Positions 51,482-61,246 of a DNA stretch of 64,000 nucleotides are shown piece after piece. The position numbers were made by a program, and so were the translations under genes. The number at the start of each line of letters is the position of its first letter. Positions within the stretch are counted from its first letter, which is position 1. Origin of the DNA: DTPU01 sp963827855 (GTDB lineage: Bacteria > Planctomycetota > Phycisphaerae > Sedimentisphaerales > Anaerobacaceae). The DNA lies in NCBI GenBank assembly GCA_963827855.1, contig CAWHBY010000002.1:2170001-2234000 (forward strand). The letters run 5' to 3'. The notes under the pieces were generated by a model. That model saw only the letters and a program-made list of their open reading frames with translations. It ran no database searches and was not told the DNA's origin.

Positions 51482-53155
51482 ATGGACTCCATGGACAGAC
51501 GCGCAAGCAAAGCACCCCGCCGCAGGGGCCGGCCCAGTGGTCTGGTGCACCCCCTTCGACGGTACCTGGTGAACATCGACTCCACGACCACGGTCCAGCT
51601 CTTCACCGATTGCCTGGTCGTTGGGGCAGGCATTGCAGGGCTCAGGGCCGCCATCGAGGCGGCTGGCCAGCGGAACGTCATCGTCGTGTGCAAGGGCGGC
51701 CTCGAAGACAGCAACACCTGGAACGCCCAGGGCGGGATCGCCTCGGTGCTGGATGACGACGACCGATTTGAGGCCCACATTGCCGACACGCTGGCCACGG
51801 GCTGTGGATTGAGCGATCCGACGGTCGTGGAGAAGGTCGTGCGGCAGGGACCCGGACTGGTCAGGGAGCTGGCGGACTGGGGCGCTGAATTCGACCGGGT
51901 GGACGGCAGGATCCACACCACCCTCGAGGGCGGCCACAGCCATCCGCGCGTGGCCCACGCCTGCGGCGACCGCACGGGTTTTGCCCTGGCCCAGGCCCTG
52001 ATCGGCCGCGTCCGCAAGTGTTCTACGGTCAAGGTCATGGAGCACTTCTTTGCCATCGACCTGCTCGCCGACGAGCAGGGTCGCTGCGTGGGCGTCGTCG
52101 GCCTTGACCACGAGCGGCGTCTGCAGATCATCTGGGCCAGCCACACGGTCCTGGCCACGGGCGGTGCAGGCCAGCTCTATCGTGAGACCACCAATCCCGA
52201 GGTCGCCACTGCGGACGGCCTGGCCATGGCCTATCGGGCGGGAGCAGTGCTGCAGGACATGGAGTTCATGCAGTTCCACCCCACCACGCTCTACGTGGCG
52301 GGCGCCTCGAGGGCCCTGATCACGGAGGCCCTCCGCGGCGAGGGCGCGATCCTCGTCGACAACAAGGGAAGGCGATTCATGCCCGACTACCACGAGGCCG
52401 CAGAGCTGGCGCCCCGCGACGTGGTCAGCCGCGCGATCCTCGCCCAGATGCGGAAGACCGACTCCACGCACGTGTATCTGGATATACGCCATCTGGATAA
52501 AGACCACGTGGCCAGGCGATTCCCCCTGATCACCCAACTGTGCGCGAGCTTCGACATCGACGTCAGCCGCGATCTGATTCCCGTCAGGCCCAGTGCCCAC
52601 TACATGGTGGGCGGCATCAAGACCGATGGTTCGGCCCGCACCACGATGGCCGGCCTCTACGCCTGCGGGGAGGTCGCCTCCACGGGCCTGCACGGCGCCA
52701 ACCGCCTGGCCAGCAACTCCCTGCTCGAGGGCCTGGTCTTCGGCAAGATCGCAGGAGCCGTCGTTGCGCAGGCCCCTGCCGCGGATCCCTCGTCCCTTCG
52801 GCATCCGCTGATCCGCTACCGGATAACCCAGTCGGACCGGAGCCAACTCGACACGGACGACGTCCGCAACGCCCTGCGCTCCCTGATGTGGCGAAACGTC
52901 GGCATCACCCGCAGAGGCAAACGCCTGGCAGAGGCAGCCGAGATCATCGGCTTCTGGCAGCGATACGTCATGGACAAGGTCTTTGAGGGCCCGGAGGGTT
53001 GGCAGTGCCAGAACATGCTGACCGTCTCCATGCTGATGGCCCAGGCCGCCAGGGTCCGCCGCGAGAGCCGCGGCACCCACTTCCGCACGGACTTCCCCCA
53101 GCTCGACGACGCTGACTTCAAGCGGCACATCGAGTGGAAGCAGATCAGCGGCTGA
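51482..53155 (+). CDS. nadB: L-aspartate oxidase
   Basis: A flavoenzyme of about 557 residues converting aspartate to iminoaspartate, the first step of de novo NAD synthesis. DCLVVGAGIAGLRAAIEA is the FAD Rossmann motif, WNAQGGIASVLDDDDRFEAH follows, and FMQFHPTTLY, EALRGEGAILVD and GLHGANRLASNSLLEGLVFG are the catalytic and FAD signatures shared with fumarate reductase subunits; the C-terminal helical domain is present. A TATAAT at 51466-51471 sits 10 bases before ATG 51482. A GTG at 51569 (VNIDSTTTVQLF) would give the usual N-terminus and a normal leader, so the first 29 residues are doubtful. nadA and nadC are not in the window. Confidence 0.93.
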   Translation: MDSMDRRASKAPRRRGRPSGLVHPLRRYLVNIDSTTTVQLFTDCLVVGAGIAGLRAAIEAAGQRNVIVVCKGGLEDSNTWNAQGGIASVLDDDDRFEAHIADTLATGCGLSDPTVVEKVVRQGPGLVRELADWGAEFDRVDGRIHTTLEGGHSHPRVAHACGDRTGFALAQALIGRVRKCSTVKVMEHFFAIDLLADEQGRCVGVVGLDHERRLQIIWASHTVLATGGAGQLYRETTNPEVATADGLAMAYRAGAVLQDMEFMQFHPTTLYVAGASRALITEALRGEGAILVDNKGRRFMPDYHEAAELAPRDVVSRAILAQMRKTDSTHVYLDIRHLDKDHVARRFPLITQLCASFDIDVSRDLIPVRPSAHYMVGGIKTDGSARTTMAGLYACGEVASTGLHGANRLASNSLLEGLVFGKIAGAVVAQAPAADPSSLRHPLIRYRITQSDRSQLDTDDVRNALRSLMWRNVGITRRGKRLAEAAEIIGFWQRYVMDKVFEGPEGWQCQNMLTVSMLMAQAARVRRESRGTHFRTDFPQLDDADFKRHIEWKQISG

Positions 53156-53179
53156 AGATGGGTCGCCTGGGATTCACCT

Positions 53180-56100
53180 TCACGGATCGACGAGGATCCT
53201 ATCATCGAAGGCCACCTTCACGGATTGTGGTGTGTCCGTGGCGATGAACAGACCCGCCCTGCCTGCCGTGCACCCATCGGGGAGGGCAGCAGAATGCAGC
53301 AATACCCAGACGTCCGACGTCCTCTGCTCGAAGCGCAGCATGTCGTCTGTGCGGCGGATCCGCAGATCCGCCTGTGACGCGTTCCAGGGGACCGTCTTGA
53401 CGATGGTCTTCGTGGCCGGTGCCGTGATCCGAAGGATCGACAGCGATGTGCCGTCCTCAATCCCAAACGCGTAGCGGACAGGGCCCCCTGGCTCGGCCGC
53501 CTCCACGATCAGGCCTGTCACGTAGTCCCCAAAGACCTGCCCCCAAAGTCCCAGCCTTGCCAGAAAGGCCCAATCGGAGAAAGAAGGGAGAGGCCTCCAG
53601 ATGACCGGGTAGCCCGGAGAGGCCGCGTCCAGTGGAAGCGATCTGTCGTTCCACACCTGCAAGGTGAGGCTCCCCTCCTTCTCCGCCAGCGAATACGACG
53701 GTCCTGTTGTGCAGTTGCAGCGAAGGGCCACGTTCTCGCGACTCCAGAACGGCTCCAGGCGGGGGCCATCGAACGAGCTGAGCCCCTGTGAGCCGTAGAC
53801 TGCCAACTCTCGCTGGATCGCAGCAGACTGCCCATGTGCATCCTGACCCACGACCGTGAAGGTATACAGGCCGGGATGTGAGAAGGTGGCGGTTGCGGTG
53901 GGCTTGTCATTGGCATCCAGGGATGCGTCCGAGGGTGTCACGGACCACGCACAACGAAGTGGCGATGCATCCGGATCGCCCTGTGAGACCTCAAGGCTGA
54001 CCTGGTCGAGCACCGATGCCGTCCACCCGGCAGGCAACACGTTCATGGTCAGCACCGGCGGGGTATCGCCGGTCTTGTCCACCATGACTGTCGCCTGGTG
54101 CAGAACCATATCCCATTCATCCACTGCGTTGACCACCAGCTCGTTGAGACCCCTGTGCAGGGCAATGCCCGTCAAGGTCCATGTGGTCTCATCGTCCCAC
54201 CGGAAGCCGGCCTCCGGATGGCCGGAGACCTCTGCTTTGAAGACCCGCAGTGGCGCGAAGCCGACCAGGGTGAGTGTATCGGCGGCTGTGGTGATCATCG
54301 TGCTGCCAGCGACGCTGAATGCCGTGGTCCGGCCCTGCCCCAGTAGCGCATAGGCCGGGGTCCGGCGTTGGGTGAACCAGTCCTTGTAGGGGAAGTCGAA
54401 CCTGTATTCGCTGCTGGCGTCTTCCTCTGCCTGCAGCCAAGCATAGACCCTCGCCGAATCGAGCGCGTAGTTCTCCAGCATCCGCGTCAGGTAATGCTTG
54501 AACAGCCTGAAGTTGTAGGGCTTGGCCAGGTACTCCTTGAATCCAGGCATGCCGCCGTAGAAGGGACTGCTCGGACCGTTGAAGGATCGCTTGCAGTCCC
54601 AAGGAAAGAACATGAACCGGCCATCCGTGGGGCGGCGGTAGAAGTAGGCGTTCTTGCCCCGGCTCATGAAGAAGGAATCCGAGGCGCGGATGTAGCCCAC
54701 TACTGCGCAGGCCTTCATCGTGGCGACAGGATCGATCAGCCGCTCAATCTCCTCCTGCGTATAGGGACCCGCGTAGACCTTCTTGAAGAAGCTGATCAGG
54801 CTGCTGTAGTCGTCCTCGTTCTCCCGTGTCCGCTTCATCCACTCGCTGCGGTACTTGCCCGGGTTGTCCGTTCCCTTGTAGCTCCAGTCTGCGTTGCGGC
54901 TCACTGCGGACCAGTCGTCCATGAACCACCATTCGTCATCGATCCTGTACAGCTCACCCCTGCTGCCGTCCTCATAGACACGATCGAGGAGGTCGTTGCC
55001 GAACGGCTCCACCTCTTCGCGGACCGCACTCCCCAGGTTGTTCACCTGTACCTGGACATACTCGTTCTCGTTGACCGGATTACCCAGCAGGTAGAGCCAG
55101 TAGCGGACGAGCCGGTCGTGGCTCAAGGGACTGGTCTCATAGTCCCGATAGAGGAGATCCTCCTTGCCTCTGAACAGATGGTCCTTGGGCAGCTTGAACT
55201 TGGCGCGGTTCCTGAGATCCGATCTCACCCGCGTGAACGGACTTCCATTGTGGCGGATCTCGCAGCCATAGACCACGTCTCTCTCGTTGATCACCAGGGT
55301 CATGTTGAAGTAGTGGTTGGAAATGAACTCGTACCCGTAGGGCGGCGTCCCGTCGTTCTGCTGTACCATGGTCCTGAGGTCTTTGGCAGACACAATGAAC
55401 CGCATCCGCCGCAGATCAGCCGCAGGCATAGGAGTGTCGACCACAAACAGGGCAGGACTCGCCTGGCCAGGCTGGGGCAGGGTAGTCGTCTGGCCATTGG
55501 GCGGCGACGCGTTCACATAGAACTGCACGACCTGACCGGCCTCGCCGTACTCCGTCAGCGTGGCCGTGTATACGCCATCGCCAGCACTCTCGTCACCGCC
55601 TGAAAGGCCGTCATCGGCCATAGGTTGGCTCCGCCAGGCTCCATTGCCGTCGGGACTATCCAGGCGGTGCATCAACACCACCTCCGGATGGTCGGTCCTG
55701 GACAGCACCTGCACAGTCACCTTCACGGCCTGGCCTGGGGCAGGCACTGCCGGCGAGTGCATCAGGCCATCCAACTGCGGGCAAGCAAGTGCACTGAGGC
55801 AGGAATTCGGCCGTCCAGGCGTACCCAGGCTGCTGGTGACCGGCAGGGAGAAGCTCCCGGCGATGCTGTGGTCCCAAGTCTCCACGATCAGCCGTGACCT
55901 GCCCGACACCCACCTGGCATCGAAGCTGACTTCATACGTCCGATCGGGCTGCATCTTCGTCACATCGATCTCCACGCGGTTGGCCCGGTTGTCGCCGTGC
56001 CCTTCGGACACGATGTGAAGTGCCCCCCCTTCCACGTAACTCGAACCGTGCGTACCCTGGGCCAGCCAACCATTGGCGATGCGGCCGTCTGTGGACATCC

Positions 56101-57685
56101 TCTCCCCATTGGCGATCAGGTTGGGACCCGTGCCGTTCTCACGGACCTGGATGTCCTTTAGGACCACGTGGCTGTCGCCCACCAGGTAGAAGTGCAGCTC
56201 CCTGTAGTCGGAGGGCTTGCTGGCCATCCACATGGATGGGAGCAGCTCGCGATACACATCCGAGGTGCTGAAGTGCTGGAAGGCCATCTTGTCCGACTCA
56301 TTGCTGTCTAGCCAGGCAGATGCGAGGCCATTCTCCATCCACGGATCTCGCAGCTCCATGCTGCTGCCGTCTCCGTTGGCCCGGTTCGGCCAGTTGCCGC
56401 CAGGCCGGTAGTCCACCTCATCGACCAGGTTCGCCCACTGATCCACGAGCCGGACGAGTTCGCCCTGATTGCTCAACTGGCCGCTCCAGTCGCCCACTAC
56501 TGGAATGGACCCGTACGTGGCACGCATCCACTCGGCATCCGCGGCCACCACCAGGAAGCCTCCCTGCGGGATGAGCGTCCCTGCCGGCATCGTGAAGGCA
56601 ACTCCGTCCACAAACCCCCAGCCAGAGACATCCACCGCAGCAGAGCCTCGATTGTAGAGCTCGATGTACTCCCCGCTCGGCTCGTTGGAGGGCGGATCGT
56701 ACATGATCTCGTTGATGACCACGTCCGTGTTCCGTGCAGGTGTGTTGGCCGCATCGCGGCTGCTTGTCGCAGCCGCGTACCACTGATCCCTCCCCGCAGG
56801 AAAGGCCTGGAGGCTGCTGCCCAGCGCAGGCCTCTGGAATGTCCGGCCAGCCAGCACCCTATCTGCCGAGTTGACCAGGAAGGTCGTGACCTCGCCGCCT
56901 GAGACGGGGAAGGCAGTATCCACACTGGCATAGCCGCGGGGCGCGATGGATCCTGTCAGTGCGACCTTGCCTGTCAGGTCGGCCTTGGCGCACAGAAACA
57001 GGCCTTCCAGGGTCACCGCCTGGTCGTCGCTGTTGTGGAACTCCACCCAATCCACGGCCTTGGAAGAGCCGAAGTGGACCTCGCTCAAGACCAGCCTGTC
57101 CGCAGCGTCTCTCGTCTGCGTCTGGGAGTCCTGGATTTCATCCCAGCCAGGCGTGCCGCCCCGGCTGCAACTGAAGGTCCAGTTTCGCCAGTCACCGATC
57201 CTGCAATCGGGGTTCCTGAGCACCAAGGAGTGACCTGCCCCATCTGCCGCAGGACACCCACTGCCTGCATACTTGACCGTGCAGACCACCACCCCATTCT
57301 TGTCCCTGATAGTGAGGCGTTCTCCCGCGTCTTTGAGGCCGCCGGTCCATGGTCCGTACACCCGTGTGGTCGGCGGTACGTCATGCGCGGCCCGTAGCAG
57401 GGCCTCGTCCACTCCTGCCAGGACGATCCGTTCGTACGGCCTCAGGAAAGTGCGATTGGGGTCGCTGGCGGAGAATCGCGGGAATACGTAGTCCACGCCA
57501 TCGGACATCCGCCATTCGGCGATGTCGAAGGGCGTAGCGGTATTGTTACAGATCTCGATGTACTCAGGCAGCCCGGGTGGTGGATGAAACATGATCTCGC
57601 TGAACACGACCTGTTCGCAGCGGGCGACCGATCCGGCCATCGTCATCATGGCCAACGTGACCAAGACTCTGCAAAACCGCCTCAT
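53180..57685 (-). CDS. giant exported protein with lamin-tail domains and CotH kinase domain
   Basis: 1501 residues. A signal peptide (LVTLAMMTMAGSVARC) is followed by three lamin-tail-type domains (about 25-165, 195-300 and 320-440; EIMFHPPPGLPEYIEICN, LSEVHFGSSKAVDWVEFHN, INEIMYDPPSNEPSGEYIEL), a carbohydrate-binding-like region (about 500-640), a beta-sandwich, a CotH kinase-like domain (about 770-1130: HNGSPFTRVRSDLRNRAKFK, LLYRDYETSPLSHDRL, FFPWDCKRSFNG), a PKD-like domain (about 1200-1290) and a C-terminal jelly-roll. CotH phosphorylates spore-coat proteins in Bacillus; here the target is probably at the cell surface. The gene stands alone, convergent with nadB. Confidence 0.88.
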   Translation of the reverse strand: MRRFCRVLVTLAMMTMAGSVARCEQVVFSEIMFHPPPGLPEYIEICNNTATPFDIAEWRMSDGVDYVFPRFSASDPNRTFLRPYERIVLAGVDEALLRAAHDVPPTTRVYGPWTGGLKDAGERLTIRDKNGVVVCTVKYAGSGCPAADGAGHSLVLRNPDCRIGDWRNWTFSCSRGGTPGWDEIQDSQTQTRDAADRLVLSEVHFGSSKAVDWVEFHNSDDQAVTLEGLFLCAKADLTGKVALTGSIAPRGYASVDTAFPVSGGEVTTFLVNSADRVLAGRTFQRPALGSSLQAFPAGRDQWYAAATSSRDAANTPARNTDVVINEIMYDPPSNEPSGEYIELYNRGSAAVDVSGWGFVDGVAFTMPAGTLIPQGGFLVVAADAEWMRATYGSIPVVGDWSGQLSNQGELVRLVDQWANLVDEVDYRPGGNWPNRANGDGSSMELRDPWMENGLASAWLDSNESDKMAFQHFSTSDVYRELLPSMWMASKPSDYRELHFYLVGDSHVVLKDIQVRENGTGPNLIANGERMSTDGRIANGWLAQGTHGSSYVEGGALHIVSEGHGDNRANRVEIDVTKMQPDRTYEVSFDARWVSGRSRLIVETWDHSIAGSFSLPVTSSLGTPGRPNSCLSALACPQLDGLMHSPAVPAPGQAVKVTVQVLSRTDHPEVVLMHRLDSPDGNGAWRSQPMADDGLSGGDESAGDGVYTATLTEYGEAGQVVQFYVNASPPNGQTTTLPQPGQASPALFVVDTPMPAADLRRMRFIVSAKDLRTMVQQNDGTPPYGYEFISNHYFNMTLVINERDVVYGCEIRHNGSPFTRVRSDLRNRAKFKLPKDHLFRGKEDLLYRDYETSPLSHDRLVRYWLYLLGNPVNENEYVQVQVNNLGSAVREEVEPFGNDLLDRVYEDGSRGELYRIDDEWWFMDDWSAVSRNADWSYKGTDNPGKYRSEWMKRTRENEDDYSSLISFFKKVYAGPYTQEEIERLIDPVATMKACAVVGYIRASDSFFMSRGKNAYFYRRPTDGRFMFFPWDCKRSFNGPSSPFYGGMPGFKEYLAKPYNFRLFKHYLTRMLENYALDSARVYAWLQAEEDASSEYRFDFPYKDWFTQRRTPAYALLGQGRTTAFSVAGSTMITTAADTLTLVGFAPLRVFKAEVSGHPEAGFRWDDETTWTLTGIALHRGLNELVVNAVDEWDMVLHQATVMVDKTGDTPPVLTMNVLPAGWTASVLDQVSLEVSQGDPDASPLRCAWSVTPSDASLDANDKPTATATFSHPGLYTFTVVGQDAHGQSAAIQRELAVYGSQGLSSFDGPRLEPFWSRENVALRCNCTTGPSYSLAEKEGSLTLQVWNDRSLPLDAASPGYPVIWRPLPSFSDWAFLARLGLWGQVFGDYVTGLIVEAAEPGGPVRYAFGIEDGTSLSILRITAPATKTIVKTVPWNASQADLRIRRTDDMLRFEQRTSDVWVLLHSAALPDGCTAGRAGLFIATDTPQSVKVAFDDRILVDP

Positions 57686-57822
57686 CGCTTCCTCCCTTCT
57701 GCCTCACAGATAGAGAGCCTCAGCACGCTGCTTCATTCAATTACAGATGTAGGATACCTCTTGAGGCCCTGCTCGTCAAGGGCCGAAAAGACGAAGACCG
57801 GCCATAGTTGACATCAGACCCA

Positions 57823-58506
57823 TCACTGCGTCGGCTTGCGGATGTCCAGGACCTCCGGACTGATCAGGCCTCCGGAGATGATCATCTTGAAGGCCTCTTC
57901 TATGCTCAGTCCGGTCTCCGCGACCTCTTCGACAGGGATGATCTCAAAGAAACCCGTGGTCGGGTTGGGGGTGGTGGGGATGAATACCTTGCAGTAGGTC
58001 CGGCCCTCAGGGTCCTTGATCCGGCCGGTCAGGAACGCCAGGGCCTTGAACCCGGGTCTCGGGAATTCCACCACCACCACGGACTTGAAGGCCGCCTTGT
58101 CCGACAAGGACAAGGCGTGCACGACCTGTCGGATGGAGGAGTACACGGTGCCCACTAACGGGATCTTGAGCATCAGGCCCTCTCCGCTGTGGATCAGCCG
58201 TCTGCCCACAACGCGCTGGGCGGTCGCCCCGATCGCGTAGACCAGCAGCACGAGGATGACGATGGACAGGAGGGACGCAGCGACGCCGATGTACACATCC
58301 GGAATGGCCTGGAGCAGGGCTTCGTCCAGGAGCTTGGTCAGGATGACCTTGATCAGGGGGCGAAGGAATCCCGCCACCAGCCCAAACAGCCACTTGATCA
58401 CGAGCAAGGTCAAGAAGAACGGCATCAGCAGCAGCAGACCGGAGATCATCCGCTTGCGGATGTCCTTCTTGGTCTCTGCCCACGAATTGGACTTGAATGA
58501 GGACAT
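57823..58506 (-). CDS. DUF502 family membrane protein
   Basis: A 227-residue protein with two membrane helices (MISGLLLLMPFFLTLLVIKWLF and SLLSIVILVLLVYAIGA), a G-R-R-L-I-H-S-G-E segment and the family's central IPLVGTVYSSIRQVVHAL, then a soluble beta-rich C-terminus (SVVVVEFPRPGFKALAFLTG, VFIPTTPNPTTGFFEIIP). DUF502 members are widespread inner-membrane proteins of unknown function. The N-terminus is basic and cytoplasmic. A copy of the structured repeat lies upstream. Confidence 0.9.
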   Translation of the reverse strand: MSSFKSNSWAETKKDIRKRMISGLLLLMPFFLTLLVIKWLFGLVAGFLRPLIKVILTKLLDEALLQAIPDVYIGVAASLLSIVILVLLVYAIGATAQRVVGRRLIHSGEGLMLKIPLVGTVYSSIRQVVHALSLSDKAAFKSVVVVEFPRPGFKALAFLTGRIKDPEGRTYCKVFIPTTPNPTTGFFEIIPVEEVAETGLSIEEAFKMIISGGLISPEVLDIRKPTQ

Positions 58507-58766
58507 AGCACCCCTTCTTTAGGTGCGTTCGCAGGAAGCCGCACCCTGCCATGGGCACCCTTGGCCTGCGGACGCTTCGACGTCACTTGGCTGCAGCACT
58601 ATACCGCCCGGACCTGCCAAACACAAGAAGAAGAGCGGCCAAGGCCAGGGCGAACGCAAAGTCCCTCCTGTACATCGTGAGGATGAGCACAGGTTCCTGG
58701 CGACAGATGCCCTTTCTCGTGGCCGCGGCCTGTGGTCGCGTTGGCCAGAAGCACAGAAGGAGGTTT

Positions 58767-59220
58767 TTGCCGCTAACCCCGCGAACTCCGCGAACGGCTG
58801 TCGCCGCTTCGACAGGTTGGACCTAGTCGTGGCATCGCCGTACGCGACGCTTCGCGTCTACCGGAAGGCTGCGCCTTCCGGGCGATCTTCGCTGCTCTCC
58901 GCTTGGGCAAGCGAGCTTGCCCCGCGTAGAGCAGCTCGGTCGCATGCGTACGGCTCAATCTGTGTGCGGAGGTCCCGGCTCGCTATCCTTTTTTGAGACT
59001 ATGGAGAAGGCAGCTCCACTGCACCTTGAGCCGCAGGATCGAGGCCGAGGAAGGGGACGCGTTCCAGGCTTGCCTGGAAAAGCATCCCCTTCCGGAGGCC
59101 GCCCTCGGCGACACAGTCACCGAGGCACGGCGCAGCCGTGGATCAGGCGGCGGAGCTACGAGTATGACCAACACCCACGACCCTGCGCCAGCGTTCGCGG
59201 AGTTGGCGGGGTTCGCGGCA
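58767..59220 (+). mobile_element. structured long-TIR element, copy D (454 bp)
   Basis: TGCCGCTAACCCCGCGAACT at 58768 and AGTTGGCGGGGTTCGCGGCA ending at 59220 are the inverted ends. Internal helices: CCGGAAGGC/GCCTTCCGG (58861-58881), GGGCAAG/CTTGCCC (58905-58922), TCCAGGC/GCCTGGA (59063-59078), CCTCGGCGAC/GTCACCGAGG (59103-59125), CACGGC/GCCGTG. It lies between DUF502 and the nucleoside hydrolase. Confidence 0.84.
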
Positions 59221-59244
59221 GGAGACTCCTTCAGTTCTCCTGCG

Positions 59245-60312
59245 CTACTGGGCCAAGCGTGAGGCCAGCCAGTCTTCGTAGGCGGTGCGGTCCTTCCACG
59301 TGGTCGCGCAGCGGATCTGCTTGGAGCCCGGCTCGATCTTGGTCAGGCCGTCGTCCATGACCCGGATGGGCAAGGTCTCCATCGTCGTCCATTGCTGCTG
59401 GATGGCCAGGTACACGGCGACCGTGTCGAACAGGGTGGTGCTGCTGGCGTTGAGCTTCTCTGCGACCCTCCGTTCGAGGTCGGGCTCATTGATGTCCTTG
59501 TGCTCCTCCCGCAGCCCCTGCCTGTACCACGTGCGGTAGTTGTCGATCACGGCCACTGCCAGCGGGCTCCTGCTCGCCAGCACCTTCTGGTAGTTGCTGC
59601 CCTGGAGCTGGACAAGGCCACAGGTGTCAAGCGGCGTGATGGTCATGGGCCAGGCTGCAGTGAAGACTGTCTGTGCTGCCTTGACGTCCGCCTTCACGTT
59701 GTACTCCGGCTCTGGCTTGCTCTGGCTCCCGTAGCCGCGGTAGATGCTCCCATACATGCCCACCAGGTCGGCCTTCTCCGCGATGCGGGGCTCCCTCTTC
59801 AGGGCCGCTGCGAGGTTCGGCACAGGCCCTACTGCGATGATCGTGACCCGGCTGGGTGAGTTCATGACCATATCGATAAGGGCCTGAACCCCATCCTTGT
59901 GGATCTTCCCAGGATAGGAGGCCAGGGCATAGCCTGCGGCCCAGCCTGTCTGCCTATGTTGGCCCTGACCCTGGACCACGCCGATCCCGACGGGGACGTC
60001 CGGCCTTCCTGCTGACTGCAGGAACTTCGCCACGACCTTGGCCTTGGCCTCTGTGTTGCCGACCGCAGTGGTGACCAGCTTGAGGTCCAGCTCAGGAGAC
60101 CGCAGGATCAAGGCCAGGGCCCAGGTGTCGTCGATGTCGTCGCAGATATCCGTGTCGAAGATCACGGGGGTTGGCTTGGCTGCACCGGCCTGCACCTGGG
60201 CCGCGGTGGCTGCGGCCGCCATACCTAGGGTGCATACCCAGCCCGCCAACCCTACAAGGGCGATGGCTGGACTCTTCACTGTATCGATCCGGTGGACACA
60301 TCTATGGCTCAT
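59245..60312 (-). CDS. exported nucleoside hydrolase-family protein
   Basis: A 355-residue protein. After a leader with a hydrophobic core (IALVGLAGWVCTLGMAAAAT) the nucleoside N-ribohydrolase fold begins with PVIFDTDICDDIDDTWAL (residues about 53-64), the calcium-binding DxDxxxDD motif of inosine-uridine hydrolases. VTIIAVGPVPNLAAALK is the second conserved block. It would split ribonucleosides, or a related N-glycosidic bond, outside the cytoplasm. ATG 60312 has AGGAGG 6 bases upstream. It is divergent from the SagB-like gene. The substrate is uncertain because exported members are often divergent. Confidence 0.9.
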   Translation of the reverse strand: MSHRCVHRIDTVKSPAIALVGLAGWVCTLGMAAAATAAQVQAGAAKPTPVIFDTDICDDIDDTWALALILRSPELDLKLVTTAVGNTEAKAKVVAKFLQSAGRPDVPVGIGVVQGQGQHRQTGWAAGYALASYPGKIHKDGVQALIDMVMNSPSRVTIIAVGPVPNLAAALKREPRIAEKADLVGMYGSIYRGYGSQSKPEPEYNVKADVKAAQTVFTAAWPMTITPLDTCGLVQLQGSNYQKVLASRSPLAVAVIDNYRTWYRQGLREEHKDINEPDLERRVAEKLNASSTTLFDTVAVYLAIQQQWTTMETLPIRVMDDGLTKIEPGSKQIRCATTWKDRTAYEDWLASRLAQ

Positions 60313-60404
60313 AGCAGGCCTCCTAACAGGTTCCATCAGCACTGCCACAGTGTACCCTGTATGGGACTTGCGGCAAGACGTATGTGCGCTTATCATGCAT
60401 GTTC

Positions 60405-61121
60405 ATGGGCACGGGCAGTGATTTCCATCGACAGACGCGTTTGAGCCCGCACGGCCTGCAAGGCGCAGAGAGGCCCTCCCCAGTCCAGACCCTGGACGAG
60501 GGCCCTAGAATCAAGCTCCCTCCATCCGGGCCTGAGCCCGACGCCCTGGACCAGGTCGTACGCACCCGTAGGTCCATACGGGAGTACTCGGCCACACCCC
60601 TCACGCTGAGCCAGGTCTCCACGCTTCTGAGTACCGGATGCGGTGTGACCGCAAGGGCCTACGGCCGCGACCTGCGAGCAGCCCCGTCTGCCGGGGCCTT
60701 GTATCCCTTTGAGGTGTATCTGGTAGCCATCCGCGTCGAGGGCCTCGAACCGGGGATCTACCACTTTGCCCCCCAGCCGCACGCCCTAGACCTCAGGGCC
60801 CAGGGCGATTTCACCGGTGAGTTGGTGCTGGCTTGTCTGGGACAGGACTTCCTGTTCCAGGCAGGACTCGTGCTGGTCCTGGCCGCTGTGTTCGAGAGGA
60901 CCTTCCAGAAGTACGGTGACCGGGGATACCGGTACGTATACATGGAGGCAGGCCACATCAGCCAGAACCTCTACCTCAGGGCATCGAGCCTCAGTTTGGG
61001 ATCCGTGGGCATAGGCGCCTTCTTCGACGATCAAGTCAACGCGCTGATCGGACTTGACGGCACCAAGGAGGCTGCCGTCTACCTTCAGGCAGCAGGAACT
61101 ACCACATCGCCGCGCAGGTAG
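60405..61121 (+). CDS. SagB/ThcOx-type nitroreductase-fold oxidoreductase
   Basis: A protein of about 238 residues with the FMN-dependent nitroreductase fold: RRSIREYSATPLTLSQVSTL (FMN phosphate-binding Arg/Ser), APSAGALYPFEVYLV, GIYHFAPQPHALDL, YVYMEAGHISQNLYL and GSVGIGAFFDDQVNALIGL. These are typical of SagB-type dehydrogenases that make azoles in RiPP toxins, and of stand-alone relatives. No precursor peptide or cyclodehydratase gene is near, so a stand-alone reductase is more likely. The start is uncertain; GTG 60384 and ATG 60399 are alternatives, with a TATCAT box 8 bases before ATG 60405. Confidence 0.85.
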   Translation: MGTGSDFHRQTRLSPHGLQGAERPSPVQTLDEGPRIKLPPSGPEPDALDQVVRTRRSIREYSATPLTLSQVSTLLSTGCGVTARAYGRDLRAAPSAGALYPFEVYLVAIRVEGLEPGIYHFAPQPHALDLRAQGDFTGELVLACLGQDFLFQAGLVLVLAAVFERTFQKYGDRGYRYVYMEAGHISQNLYLRASSLSLGSVGIGAFFDDQVNALIGLDGTKEAAVYLQAAGTTTSPRR

Positions 61122-61246
61122 ATGTGTTCTCCGTAGCCTCGCTGATCTCCCAGGGAACACACGGAGGTAGGAGATGGGGCGTGTTCCGCGCTCCGACTTC
61201 TTGATCGCTGGGCCGAGCCCACCCGCGGGCCGCCAATGGCGGCAGC

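Noticed and set aside
51407..53128. Long open frame of over 570 codons antisense to nadB
   Set aside because: It is a GC-rich mirror frame of nadB with no ribosome site, no fold-like composition and no family match; nadB is clearly real.
60405..61121. RiPP (thiazole/oxazole-modified peptide) cluster around the SagB-like gene
   Set aside because: No cyclodehydratase, YcaO or precursor peptide is nearby; neighbours are a nucleoside hydrolase and an epimerase.
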